Of a DNA stretch of 64,000 nucleotides, positions 38,348 to 50,642 are shown in pieces (positions within the stretch are counted from its first letter, which is position 1; each line of letters opens with the position of its first letter). The notes below the pieces were generated by a model, which had not been told where the DNA came from, searched no databases, and saw only the letters and a program-made list of their open reading frames with translations. A program made the translations under genes and the position numbers. The stretch is taken from positions 787,001 to 851,000 of the forward strand of contig JACVVK020000148.1 of assembly GCA_018292915.2 (NCBI GenBank), in the 5' to 3' direction. The DNA comes from Batillaria attramentaria. Lineage: Eukaryota > Mollusca > Gastropoda > Batillariidae.

Positions 38348-41300
38348 GATAGACCTATACATTACACTGTTACAGGTATTGTTATGAAGCTGCACAGTAA
38401 TTCAACAAGCATGAACAGGTCACACATCAGCACTAGGGGTGTTCGGTTTTACCGGTTTTCCAGTTAAAATCGGTCCGACTTTCTCATGGTTCGGTAAACC
38501 GGTTTGGCCTTAAAAAACCGGAAAACCGCGGTTTTTCTAAGGGACATCATTCGTCGTTTTTTTCAGCCCGTTACAAGACACCCTCCTCCTCCCCCTTCTC
38601 CTTATCATCATCATCATCATGTTGTTGTTGTTGTTGTTGGCTGAACAGGGAAACCAGGGTGGCCGAATGGTAGAGTGTTGGACTTCCAACTTTCGGGTCG
38701 TGAGTTCAAATCCCGGCTAGGGCCAAATATTTGTGCTGGCTTTTTCATCGTTGCCTCGTCTTTGATATCATTCGTATGTGGTGGAAAAGGACGTTAAACT
38801 CCCAAACACCCACCCACCTACCCTTGTTGGCTGAACATTTCCAACGCAGGGGTACAGAAAGCCGGAGTACTAGGAGACCCCCTCCCTTCCCCCCTTCCAT
38901 CTCTTGGGAAAACGTTAGAAACAATAGATTACGTATACATAGCCGGTTAACCGGTTTTAAACCTCGGTTTTCTATTGGAAAAACCAGTTAAAAACTGGTT
39001 TGAGAAATTGTACCGGTTCCACCCTCTAATTAGCACTGAATGATGCATTGTCTAAACTTACGGTATGTTTTAGTTATATAATGCTTAATTCTTGCAGGTA
39101 CAGCCATCAGATAGATGCTGTACTGCTGTCATACCCTGACCACTTACATCTGGGTGCTCTCCCCTACATGGTGGGAAAGTGCGACCTGAGCTGTCCCATT
39201 TACGCCACAGTTCCTGTCTACAAAATGGGACAGATGTTCATGTATGATCTCTACCAGGTATGTACAAGATAACTCTGCTGTTTCACTACTTTCCCATTCT
39301 TTGGATCGGAATTTTCTTTATCTGCATCAGTATTCTTGAACTAGAACAAACGTATTAATCATGCATATGAAGTCAAACTGTGTAAGACTGTTCTTGCACC
39401 ACCTTTATTCCTAATCTGGGTCTGTTTGTTTGTCACCTTAAACAGAACTGGCCATAAATTGTTATAAATGCATATTTGAATGATACTTTAATTTTCATTA
39501 TTTTTATTTTATGTAAAGAAGCCTGCACCTGTTTTTTTTATCAAGTACCTCTTTCCCCATTACCGGTAATTATTCTTTAGAATTATCCTACTTGTCACCC
39601 CCCCCCCCCCCCAAAAAAAAAAAAAAAAAAAATTGAATTAAGCTGTTGAGTATTACATTTGTATGTAACTTTTTCACCCTTTCTTTTGTTCAGTCACGTC
39701 ACAATGCTGAGGACTTTGACATCTTTACACTTGATGACGTTGACGCAGCATTTGACAAAATCATCCAGCTCAAGTATTCACAGACAGTAAATTTGAAAGG
39801 TATGAATTAGTATGAATCACTTCAGTATTCCCAATTCCTTTTGCTGCAATGCTTAGCTGTTTAATTTTTAAAGATTTACTGATGACTATGTTGAAAGTTG
39901 AATTAATATAAACAAGTGTTTTATTTGAATTGTCTTCCATCCTCCATTTCAGGTTACCCCAATTAGAAGACAATAGTTGAGTTTAAATAAAGGCTACATG
40001 GATGGGTAACTCTTCAGTCCAGGTGTAGCTGCCCTGATGTATGTGAACTGTGCAATTTACTTCACCAGTCAAGCACTGTCTAGAGACGTGCCTGTAAGGG
40101 AGCTGTAAATGAGTGAGGGCAGCACTGTAGTTTTAGTTAGTTCCATTTCAAATAACTTGCTCTGTCTGAGTTAACTGAATTACTGTACAAGTACAGACAA
40201 TTTTTAAAATAGCAGGTTGCAGTTTTTGGGTTGTTTGGTTGCCAGGGAAAGGTCACGGCCTGCAGATCACCCCGCTGCCAGCCGGTCACATGCTGGGCGG
40301 CACCATTTGGAAGATCCTGAAAGATGGAGAGGAGGAAATCATCTACGCAGTTGACTACAACCACAAAAAAGAGAGGTATGCGCAGTGTGTTCATTATCCC
40401 AATTCAAACCGCCTGTTTTGTGGGAAGCTAATCCCTGGCCCAGACAAGCCCAAGTATAGAACTAGAAGACTGGAAGCTCAGTAAATGCATTTGTGTGTTC
40501 ACATTTAAAAAAAGAAGAAAATAAATGCGTTATGTTCACATTTAGAAAAAGGTATAGAGGGCTGGAAGCTCAGTGAAAGCATGGAGTGTTTACATTAAAA
40601 TACTTAGTGTGTTAAAAAACAAACAAACAAACAAAAAAACATTGTAGTACACTGATCTCGCTAGGCATTTTCCAAACCGGTACGACGTCACAGTAAACAA
40701 ACCTACTTGCACGCAAACCGGTAGGCCAGTCACGGAAACCAGTAACTAATTTTGCCACCAAAAATCTGCCGACGAATGTAGTGATAAGTTAATTGCTAAC
40801 TGTAACTGTTACGGTGTTTGTCAGTTAATTAAATGACAGGCGTTATACACTCACTACTACATCTCGGCACGGCTCTCTCTCTCTCTCTGACTTGGAGACT
40901 TTTTTTTTCTCTCTCTTTTCCTTTATTTTTTAAACCAGTCAAACAAAATAAGAACAGGTAGGTTCTACCAGCTACTGATTTTCCAACCAGTATTTTCCTG
41001 TTCAAACCAGTATTTTACCGGTAATTACCAGTTAAATCCATCCCTGGTAGTGGTAAAAAACAAAAAAACAAGAAACAAGCACGTTTCAGTCAGTATGACA
41101 TCTCATTCTCACACTTCCTCAAAAGCAAAAGCAGACAGATGTGGTGGGAAGAGAACTGCAAATGCGAGGAATCCAGTACAGTATGTTAAGGGTTACATGT
41201 GGTTAAAATACTTAAGCTTCATGAAGGTCATCGACATCTAACACAAATCCTGTTTTGCAAGGAAAAAAACAACCCCAAAAAACCACAGAATTTTGAGCAG

Positions 41301-43228
41301 CATGTCATTGTCTGCTGAATATGTCCTCACTGTTCTGGTTTCTTTTCATTCATTCTTTTACAGGCATTTGAACGGCTGTATCCTTGAAACCATCAGTCGA
41401 CCGTCACTGTTGATAACAGACGCCTTCAACTCTATGTACAACCAGTCCAGGCGCAGGCTGAGAGATGAACAACTGATGAGTAAGCCAAGATCAGTGTAGT
41501 GATATTTGACAGTAGTCAGTTGACCATATATAACTGACAACACAGTGTGTGATTTTTTCCTGTGGTGCTTGTATGTTTAGCTGGAAGATTTACGCTTTAA
41601 AAGCATTTCTGGTGTCTGCGCATGCTTGGGTACAGTTGAGACAAGCTGCTAATGAATAAAGTCATTTAACCCCATTGCAGTCATTTTTCATTTGTTTGTT
41701 TATTTTTCTTTTGAAGATGTGTAATGGGATACTGCTAATACTATTCACAGTATTAAAAACAATCTTTTCTTTCTATCAGCGACCATTCTGCAAACAATGA
41801 GAAATGATGGGAATGTGTTGATTTCGGTGGACACAGCCGGCCGCATGCTTGAACTTGCTCAGTTGCTCGTGAGTCTTACTCTTTTAAATATGTAGAACAT
41901 GTAACATGTTCCTGTGAGGAACTATAACTCTTAAAACTCCATACAAAACTCAAAAATTGATTTGAAATCTTCAGATCACTAGGAGCCACTTCAGGCCACT
42001 ATTAATTATGCAATCTTTCTCGGGCCTGGCAGCGAAGGCCCACACCTGACATAATACTGGCTTGAAATTGCTCCTTTTTGTGTACAGTGTCTTGTTCTTA
42101 GAACAAGTCTTGTTGTATGGTGAGCAGGGCATGGTAGAGTTCGGTTATCTCTTAAGAGATAAAGCTGTGTGTTTAATTTATGGTGGTTTGTTTCTTTTTT
42201 CTGTCGTAATCTGCTTGTTCCATCTTGACTGTGCTTTGTTTCCAAACAGGATCAGATGTGGCGCAACACAGAGTCAGGGCTGACCACCTACTCCCTCGCT
42301 CTGCTCAACAATGTCAGCTTTAATGTTGTGGAGTTTGCCAAATCACAGGTAAACAGAAAGATATTTTGAAAAAAGTATTAAAAAAAAGAAAAAAAGTATT
42401 CCAACCCACTGGCATACAACACCTTACCTTGCCTCTGCCTTGGTCCCCTTGATTTCACATCTTTTCCTGTGGACATTCAGTTTAAAACAAAGTAACATAT
42501 ATCTTGATTCACTGTCCCAGCTCTTATGAGTTGGCATGAATCTCTTCCCTTTGCTTAGAATTTATGATGATAATTGTGTATTGTGTAGGCACTTTACCAT
42601 TGTTTTTGGCTCAAAGCTCAGTGAACTGAACGCAACACACATGCTCACGTAAATCACATGCGTTCTCTCACAGTCACACGCTGGCCATGAACACATTACA
42701 ATCATGTGGTGCAAAGGGTCAGCTCAGCTATTTCAGTTTTAAAATTCGGAATCGCATTTATTTTGGAATTTTTGTGGGCTGAACAATCGTATCCAAAGCA
42801 GAGGGGGAAGAAGCTGGAGTACCGGGAGAGAACCTCTGACATTCAGCCCAAATGAATGGTGCTGCATACTTCAGCTGAAAGATTTGATGCCTCAAGTGGG
42901 ACTTGAACCCCCAGCCTCTTGTATGTGGTGGCAGGATGCGGTACCTCTACACCACCAACCACCTCAATGAGCACACTGTAGATGACACACATTTGTTAAC
43001 TGGTAAAGCAAGTTGCATTTGGGATAGAGAAATGCTAGATCTGAGTGTACCTCAGGTGGAAGACAGGCGTGCTCAGACTGCGGTTGGAACTGTCTGTCTT
43101 AACAGGTGGAGTGGATGAGTGACAAGATCATGCGAGCGTTTGAGGACAACAGAAACAACCCATTCCAGTTCAAGCACGTCAAGCTGTGTCACAACCTGGC
43201 GGAGCTGGCTCGTGTACAGGAACCCAAG
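38101..43228 (+). CDS. CPSF2: Cleavage and polyadenylation specificity factor subunit 2 (CPSF100), 5' part
   Basis: Inactive metallo-beta-lactamase/beta-CASP partner of the CPSF73 endonuclease in pre-mRNA and histone 3'-end processing. Eight in-frame coding exons: 38101-38249, 39098-39257, 39694-39799, 40246-40375, 41364-41479, 41780-41868, 42250-42348 and 43106-43228, giving about 324 residues. Near-identical stretches to the family: [142 protein letters not shown] and [20 protein letters not shown]. The metal-binding motif is degraded (SYPDHLHLG, where active enzymes have HxHxDH). Human CPSF2 has 782 residues. The next segment should begin near VVLAS-PDLECGFSRDLF, but nothing like it is seen up to 64000, so about 455 residues are missing from the window. 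Confidence 0.95.
38284..38342. repeat. (CA)n microsatellite
   Basis: About 29 CA units, 35 bases after the donor of CPSF2 exon 1. Confidence 0.95.
38648..38823 (+). mobile_element. tRNA-derived SINE, family B, 176 bp, with 14-bp TSD
   Basis: tRNA-like head with A-box region GTGGCCGAATGGTAGAG and B-box GAGTTCAAATCCC, then CCAAATATTTGTGCTGGC and a 3' end GGACGTTAAACTCCCAAACA with an ACCC-rich tail. Flanked by perfect 14-base duplications TTGTTGGCTGAACA (38634-38647 and 38824-38837). A closely similar copy is at 48306-48478. Confidence 0.9.
38824..38885 (-). mobile_element. Fragment of SINE family A
   Basis: Reads TTGGCTGAACATTTCCAACG, then GGGGTACAGAAAGCCGGAGT, matching the body of the family A copy at 31671-32070 (GGGCTGAACATTTCCAAAGC). 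This fragment was the target for the SINE B insertion just before it. Confidence 0.7.
39598..39632 (-). repeat. C15-A20 (T/G junction on minus strand)
   Basis: Fifteen C followed directly by twenty A in CPSF2 intron 2; complement reads T-run then G-run. Confidence 0.9.
40650..41046. mobile_element. Possible diverged hAT-like MITE
   Basis: The right end, read on the minus strand, is CAGGGATGGATTTAACTGG, a hAT-style terminus. The left end CACTGATCTCGCTAGGC is only loosely similar. Flanks GTAGTA and GTAGTG match at 5 of 6 bases. The interior repeats ACCAGTATTTT and ACCGGTA. It lies in CPSF2 intron 4. Weak support. Confidence 0.35.
42563..42966 (-). mobile_element. tRNA-derived SINE, family A, about 400 bp
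   Basis: On the minus strand it starts with TGGTTGGTGGTGTAGAGGTA and B-box GGGTTCAAGTCCC. The body words match the copy at 31671-32070 (CTCCCGGTACTCCAGC; CATGATTGTAATGTGTTCAT). It ends AATGGTAAAGTGCCTACACA. Located in the CPSF2 intron before the exon at 43106. Confidence 0.85.
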
Positions 43229-43555
43229 GTAGGGCTGGCTTCTGCCTTGCAAAATACAAGGCTGCATGTGTGTATGTGTTTGTGTGTCACTGTGTGTGCA
43301 TGTTCTGCTCCATGCAGAGTGTTTTACATGCTGGCATGGTTCAGAAAGAAAACTGTTGTTTCTAGTTGTGTTGGATTCACGACAGGTTGTGGCTAAGTAA
43401 AGGCCCTGAACAATCTTTTTTTCCTTCTGTTTCGGTAGTTTTGCATTTTGTTGTTGTTGCTGTTGGTGGTGGTGGTGGTGGTTTTGCTCTTTTTCTCTGT
43501 CTGTCTTTAATGATGGTTTGTTTGCTCTCTCCCTCACTCTCTCTCTCTCTCTCTT

Positions 43556-43622
<67 letters not shown>

Positions 43623-46600
43623 CTTTCTCTCTCTCTCATGTTTCCCCTCTGGTTTTTGTTTGTTTTTTCTCATTTTGTTTTCTGTCATTAATCCAGGATT
43701 TATGTTTGCTTGGCTTTTTGGTCACTGTCATAAATTTCCACAAATGCTCGTGTTATCCTTGTGACCGTACATCATTTTGTTGTATTTTTGGAAAATCAAA
43801 CAGCTGACACGAAAAATGTATTTCGTAGCGTATTACAGTTAATCACATTGAAAGACAAGAGAGCATGTATTGATCAGCATGTTTACAATATAATATGCAT
43901 CAAAATTCAATTCAATCCTCTCGCTTGACAGGCTTACGATCCCCGGCGCAAATGCATTCTGACAGGTGGATTATCTGCACCAAATAACTCGGGTAATCGC
44001 ATGATACTGTGGTGCAGCCCTGGCCATTATGTTTAGGCAAGAGCTGAAACATTAGCCACCAACTTCCGCCTCTGGGCAATCCTTCCGGAATGCATCATTA
44101 GGCAGGTCTGTCAGTATCACTTTCTGCTTGTCTAACGTTAGCAGTGGGAGAGGCCTGAACAGTTGATCAGCTGGTAAAGGGAGATTACCAACATTGTCAG
44201 GGCCTTAAACGGGCTGTTTCCACGTTCACTGAGCCAGCTTATGGTTTGGAACGTTTGCACTTCTGAGTGCACCTGTACGCTCAAAATAGTCTATCTTGAT
44301 GATTGGTACTGCTCATAATGCAATACAATGTTAACTACACTTTGCACGAGCAGTCAAACATCTAAATTCTACGAAGTTGGTACAACACTCTCCGCTCAGT
44401 GACTGTGTGTTTGCCACATCACTGAGTATGCTTCTGTTGGATCTGTGAGATGCTGTCACTGTGCAGGTGTCTAAGTGGTGTGATGATAGACACCAAGAAA
44501 ACAGCTCAAAACGATCTGTGAGCATAAAAGTCGTAAAGATTGCACCTTTAAGCTGTATCTACTATAGCATTAGCACTGCTTTGTGCAGTGCAGTATCAAG
44601 CGTGTTGCTTGGTTACAAGGTCTTCCTGGCCGCAAAGAGGCGTTATCATGATTTTAGTTTAAGATCCCCTACAACAAGAATCGAATTATAGCGGCCTCAT
44701 TTTGGCTTTTTGAGTAGACAAGTGTTCTTCTTCACATAAAGCTTTTCTATTTGACAAAAACTGGAGTTTTCCATATTTTCCCATATTCTGCGTACTTTTC
44801 ATAAACTGCTAAGTCTGTATAGTCACTTTTTCTTTTCTTTTTTAAAGAGGATATATACCTGCCTAGCGCCATTACATTTCATACTCACTCTGCCTTGCCC
44901 CGCTGTTCAGTAACAAATTGAATCTGTGCATAAAAATGGTGACATTAAACTAGGTAGAATGGAGCGCGCAAATGGGGAATATAGATCACATGAAGGTTAA
45001 AAAAAAAATCAGTAATAAATTGGAAAAAGCAGCAGCCCTTACAGGAATAGCAAGGCTTGTATAAATCTTACGCATGTCAGCTGACCTGTTTGTCAGCATG
45101 ATTCGGCTCATAATGTCACAGCTGATCTCGTTTAAACAAAAAAAGCTGTCAGAATGGCGCGTTTATGGTTGTTTACCTCTCCATATACAAGCGCTTGTAA
45201 TGGCAGCACGAAAATAATTACTGGCAGCGTAAAAGTCCCCCTTCTCTCGTGAGATAGTCGTAAACGGGTTTCTGCCTTTTAATGATTGGCGTCCAAGCAA
45301 TCTGCTCACCCCCCATGTCTGAAGCGGCAGTAATTTTGATGCTACCGGGTGAGGGCAATATTGATTTCAGGAAATCACCAAGTCATGCGAACGGATGCGA
45401 TTTCTGGCTTTTTGAGAAAAGTTCCTTTCTACCACCACCCTTACCCTCACTCTCACCCACACCCCCCACCAGCACCCGTGGTTTTTGCATGCGTACATAA
45501 TACTTGTAAGTTTTCGGAAAGTGCAGAATTATGGCGTGTTTGCAGTTCAGAATTACTACATCTGTTAAGAGACGTCACATACATCGGGTAGTGTGTGTGG
45601 GGGGGGGGGGGGGATTTTCAAAGGCCAGTTGACAAGCAGTTGAAATCTGCCCTCAGTGCTACTCTGAAATATTTAAATGTAAAAAAAAAAAGTTCCTGTG
45701 TTTGTATCTCCTATCATGACATACATATATCCCAGCAGCTTCGCGCGCGTGTGTGTGTGTGGGCGCGCGCGCGCGGGTAAGCGTGTGTGTTTCTTTTTCT
45801 TTCTTCCTTTCGTGTAAGAATTGTATTTGCCATGACCATAGATGCTGCTCCGAATTACAATGAACTTTCTCTGTTGACTAGCCCGTTGTTAAGACAGCCG
45901 CGTGCGACTGTGCCCCCCCCCCCCCCCCCACACACACACACAACCCTTAGACTAGGGCAGACCGCCGTTAGAGACGGGTCTACTACCCGTCAGTCCTGCA
46001 GAAGACACGGAGACATTGAGTTGACACTGAAGTGCGGGGGTCCCGACATCGGCAAAATGAGCTCATCAGATCCAGTCCCCACGCTGTTGCTTGGCATTCG
46101 TCCTTCAGTCCACGTTGCCGTACGCCGGCCGACTGAAGAGTGGGAGCCCCGTGTTACTTTGCGTTGAGGTCTGACACTGTAGATGCGTTATGGAGTTGTA
46201 TTCAAGTCCGCAGCACCTCGGGTATGCCGAAGCCTGATCCGTCTCTGCCGATCTAGCGTTCTAACGTGGACCCTTCGGACCGTCTGGCCTGTTTTTCGGC
46301 TCCTCAACCAACCATCCATTCCAACCAATCGTCACCGTGTTTCGCGTTTGCCAGATCTAGGGTGTTGATTGAGGTCCTATAAAAGTCGACATTTTGAATT
46401 TCTGTTTCTTCATCAATTGTTCTGTTGCTTTGTTTCTCGGGGACCTTTTTCACTAGGTGTTGCGTCCGTCTTCTTTACTTTCAAGTTTCTTTTGTGGCGG
46501 CTGCCCAGATCATGATGCGCCTGTCCCCTATCTCCCCATTCCTCACCCACCGCACCACCATAACGTTCGCATGCATTCATACATGTATACAGAGAGAGAT

Positions 46601-48305
46601 GATGATGATGATGATGATGGTGAAACGTTTTTTTTTAATTCAGGATAGAGCATTTAGGCATTGCTGCCTGTCCTGCCATTCATTTCTACGTTAAAGGGTA
46701 TAAAACAACAACAACAACAAGAAAATCAAAACAAGGGGAGAAAAGGAAAAAAGATTTTTAAAAAAGACAAACAGAGGTATTAACTATCTAAAGGAATGAA
46801 GAAGAGAAAAGTACACATGATAAACAAATCAAAACATACATGGCATGTGTTGATGATATTGGCTGCATGCCAAGTAAGAACTTCAAAGTCGTCACTAACA
46901 TTCAAAAACATGTATGAGAGAGAGAGACAGAGAGAGAGAGATTTTCATAAACCAGACAGGTCATCTGGTTCTCTACGCACATCTTCACTGCCCTGACGTG
47001 AATTGCAAGTCCCGCTTTGCTAGTATCTATCAGCCGTGTGTGGAGACTTTTTGCAAACTGAAAGCTTTTAGGCGAGTCCAATTACAGGGTTTGCCCTCAG
47101 TGTCTGAGTGGTGTCTGACTTCCAGATGATGGCATTTGTATATGAATAAATCTGCTGCCAGAAAAAAAGCAAGAGGTAAATGCAAGTTGCCTTTACCAAA
47201 AAAAAAAAAAAAAAAAAATCAGTAGCAGCACGGGGCATGCCATTTCCGTCAAGAGCAACGTCCAAGTAGACAATGCCGCACATTTTCAGCAACGGTAATT
47301 AACGCGCAGCCATACACGTGCGTATTAATTTATTTTGTAGGTAACAGTTACTGCTTTGGCTGTGAATTGCGCTGTATTTCAAATGCCAGTTGAAGCGTTT
47401 TGCTTTGCACGTTCAACACGGTCTTTGCCAAAACGCTTTGCAGCAGAAGCATTTTGATATTTCCAGGAGTCTCTCTCTCTCTCTCTCTCACACACTCGTT
47501 TAGTCTGACTGTCTCCAGCTGTGACATGATGCAGTGCAGTTTAGGGAGGGAAAAAACTACAGTGGACCCTGTTAAATGCCAGAGAAACCATAAAGCACTC
47601 ACAGCATATTCCGTTTTCAATTCGGATTCCTCACTTAAATTAACATCCATGCCAGGGAAAGAGAGAACGAGGTATTTTAGGGCCGTTTCTCAGACAAGAA
47701 AGTAAAAACTGCCATTAAATCTTTTCTCCCGTGTTCCAGCAAAAAAAAAAGAACCCAAAAACACACATTGAGCGTTCTCTCTCTCTCTCTCTTCTCTCCA
47801 GTCGTGCACACACGCACGCACACACGCACGCACGCACGCACACACGCACGCACGCACGCATTGTTCATCTATTTAATAGAAGCCCGGGCGTATGATGGCG
47901 TTAAGGTCGCACGAAGTATAGTAATGCACATGTACAGAAACAGTTCACACTTGCAGATGAATGTTGCGTTGTCTCACTTTTCTTCCCCGTCCAATGACAG
48001 CGCGAAAAAATGTGATTGAAGTTAATGTTTTCGAGGGCTTGAAGTGCAACTGTAACGAAAACACATTTGTCGTTTTAATGAGCCGGAAACGCCAGTAAAA
48101 GAATTTGCTCGCTGTCAGGGCGTTCCGATAAACCTGATCCCGAATCCGGACATAAACGAATTAAAAGAGTCGGTGTCAGAGAGAGAGAGAGAGAGAGCGA
48201 GAGAGGGAGGGAAGAAGCTGACAGGTCGTACATGTGTAATAGCAGATCGCTGTGGCCATCTTCACATCCAACGAGATGCGTGAATACAGGCTACAGTCCA
48301 CTGAT
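43229..48305. other. Region after last visible CPSF2 exon: no gene recognised
   Basis: No exon on either strand could be supported. Contents: a T/GT-rich block, (TC)n and (CA)n at 43544-43619, G and C homopolymers near 45599-45613 and 45915-45930, CG/GT repeats near 45740-45790, a short (GAT)n near 46599-46620, and a CACG-type repeat at about 47808-47860. A GC-rich patch (about 45950-46370) has open frames without recognisable motifs. If CPSF2 is intact, this is intron. Confidence 0.5.
43544..43619. repeat. (TC)n-(CA)n compound microsatellite
   Basis: A CT-rich block passes into about 29 CA units and then back into CT repeats. Confidence 0.95.
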
Positions 48306-48478
48306 GGGTGGGTGAATGGGTGTTTAGGGGTTTAACGTCCTTTTCCACCACGTAGGGTGATATCAAAGACGGGGCAACGACGAAAAAGCCAGCACAAATA
48401 TTTGGCCCCAGTCGGGATCGAACTCAAAACCCGAGCATTAGAAGTCCAACGCTCTACCATTCGACCACCCCGGCTCCC
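48306..48478 (-). mobile_element. tRNA-derived SINE, family B, 173 bp, with 15-bp TSD
   Basis: Minus strand: GGGTGGTCGAATGGTAGAGC head, B-box GAGTTCGATCCC, shared core CCAAATATTTGTGCTGGC, and 3' end GGACGTTAAACCCCTAAACA. Flanks CTACAGTCCACTGAT (48291-48305) and CTACAATCCACTGAT (48479-48493) differ at one base. Confidence 0.9.
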
Positions 48479-49189
48479 CTACAATCCACTGATAGTTTCC
48501 AGGTCATGTAGTAAGAAGTACGCTAAATATAGTGCAGAATTTTTTCCCCTTTTAAAGTTTGTGTGCAGAGTAAAAGATGGCAGTCTTGGGCTTTTTGTTG
48601 GCTTTGTATATAAGTTTCATGCCAGGTAATAGTAAAATTAAGGGAAAATGAGCCTGGCTTGTGGACTATTTGTATTCATGCGCGGCTGGCACAGGAGCCA
48701 GCAGACGACAGAGAAATGAGGGGGTATGTGGTCGCTGCTAACATTGCAAAAAACCCCGGAATATTGGAATTTGTTGAAATTTACTCTACACGTGAGTCTT
48801 TGGCTGCCGGATTTTTTGTGTGTGATTTGTTTGGTGAATTTTAAAGCATTTCTAGGGTGTCATATGCAACGTTATGTGTAAGAGGAATGTATAGCGTTTT
48901 CCTCGAAATTTGCATCTGTGTCCTGCAGCCGAAATGGAGCAGATCGAAGAGGGAGGAGGAAGGGGCTGAGCCATCACCGTTGCCATAATTATTGAAATCC
49001 GCCAATACCCTATGCGGGAGCACGTTTACCTGTTACCTCTGTCATGTGAACTGGGCCTGTTTGCGTAATTTGTCCATCACAGTCAAGGATACGTCAGATG
49101 TGGCCGACGTGGCAGTTTGACTAGATTGGATAGTGTTTAGCTGGACTGTCCGGTTAGGGTTGGTCAATGTCCCTGCCCCTTTGCCCTTA

Positions 49190-49475
49190 GCCTGCCCAAT
49201 AGGGCCGTCTCCAATCGCAACTTATGTCGTGGGACGTTAAACTGACCCAACTGATCAACCAACACGGCGACAGAGGGCTGCATGCAGTATCGAAAAAAGC
49301 AGATCGGGGACCGAGGCTTGGGGTGGGGTGGGGTGGGGTGGGGTGGAGTAGGGAGGACGGTTGATCCTCCCCCCCCTTGCCCCCCCCCCCCCCCCCCGAA
49401 TAACCGACCCATCAGGGCCGTCTCCAAATGCATCCTATGGCGGGGGACTTTAAGCACAAACAACCAACCGACATG
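49190..49475 (+). mobile_element. Two tandem SINE-like 3' ends
   Basis: Segments at about 49195-49262 and 49412-49475 share AGGGCCGTCTCCAA, then ATG-C-G-GGGAC, TTAA and CAACCAAC words. The 3' words resemble the GGACGTTAAACT tails of SINE family B and the AACC-repeat tail at 52135-52163. They are separated by GGGGT and C-run repeats. Confidence 0.55.
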
Positions 49476-50086
49476 AAACAAAAGCGTATCGGGGGAGCGA
49501 GTATAAGGGGGATTGCGCTTGAGGGGGGGGGGAGCGGGGGGGGGGGAGTGGGGGGGGGAGGCCTACGCAGTGGCCTTACCCTTCTCCCCACCCCACCCCG
49601 TCCCCTCCCACGACTCCTTTTGAAGCCTCGGAGGCTTGGCGTCTTCGCGAATGACCTCTCATGACAGTTTATGATCTCGTGCAGTGTGAGTGTCGCAGAC
49701 CTCCCAAAGGTCACGCTGCTCTTCAACCTGATAGTTTGCCGGGTGGGCGTCTCTCATTTTGCGTATTGAGAACAAAATCATATGACACTGACTACCATTT
49801 TTGCGTGTGACCTTTCCGGTGTCATTGCTCTCTTTCAAGTCCCTTTTTTCCCGTGTGTGTATCAGCATGTCTTTGATGCTTTTTTTTTTTTTTTGCTTGG
49901 TGGCAGTCGATAAGACTTGTGATTTGAATCCTAATTTACTTAAAAGGTCATGCGTGCGGGTTTTTTTGTTTGTTTGTTTTTTGTTTTTGTTTTTTTCTTT
50001 TGTTGTTGTTGGTAGTTTTCCATTGTTAAAGGAAACGCTGTTTCTTTGAGTATTCTTTTATACAGATTTTTTTTGGCGAACCGGTT

Positions 50087-50117
<31 letters not shown>

Positions 50118-50608
50118 TGTGTGTGTGTGTGTTCGCCCAACCCCCTCACTATTCTACCAGCCGCCTCGCCTCTACCTCGCCGTCCTGTGCCCTCCGCCCC
50201 ACCCCCGCTGAAAATTTCTGACAAGACAGCAGGGGACGCCTTCACCTCAGTCTTCAGGAAGGAGTGCATCAAATTGCTGATGTACGGATGTGTCGAGTTA
50301 CGGAATTACCGAGCTTTCCATCCGACACCGGGTCTCCATCAAATTGCCGCAATTTCTCTGCCAAACAGCAGCAAAGCTCTGCCGAAAGCTGGCATTTCCT
50401 TCACCTCTGCCCGTTCGCCTGACTCCTCGAATGACTCGTGGCAGTTCAGAAGCGTGTTAGAGATTTGAGGTTATGGTGCTCCTCCCTTCCCCCTCCGATC
50501 AAAACCCCATTGCACTTGCTCGAAAAAGGGAAGAAAAAAAAATTACCCGTGAAGCAGTTTTGTGAACTCGTGTATGAGTTCTCTCTGCCTGAAGAGTTCT
50601 GGCCCCTG

Positions 50609-50642
<34 letters not shown>

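Larger units (their letters stand above)
38435..39031. mobile_element. hAT-like MITE built of CCGGTTT words, interrupted by SINE sequence
   Basis: The ends (AGGGGTGTTCGGTTTTACC on the left, complement TTAGAGGGTGGAACCGG on the right) are imperfect inverted repeats. Flanks TCAGCACT and TTAGCACT match at 7 of 8 bases, the length expected of a hAT target duplication. The interior is dense in ACCGGTTT/AAACCGGT. A SINE (38648-38823) and a fragment of SINE family A lie within it. Family assignment is tentative. Confidence 0.5.

Noticed and set aside
45787..46167. 126-residue open frame in a GC-rich patch
   Set aside because: No homology recognised and no splice context; a poly-Pro/His stretch comes from a C-run and CA repeat.
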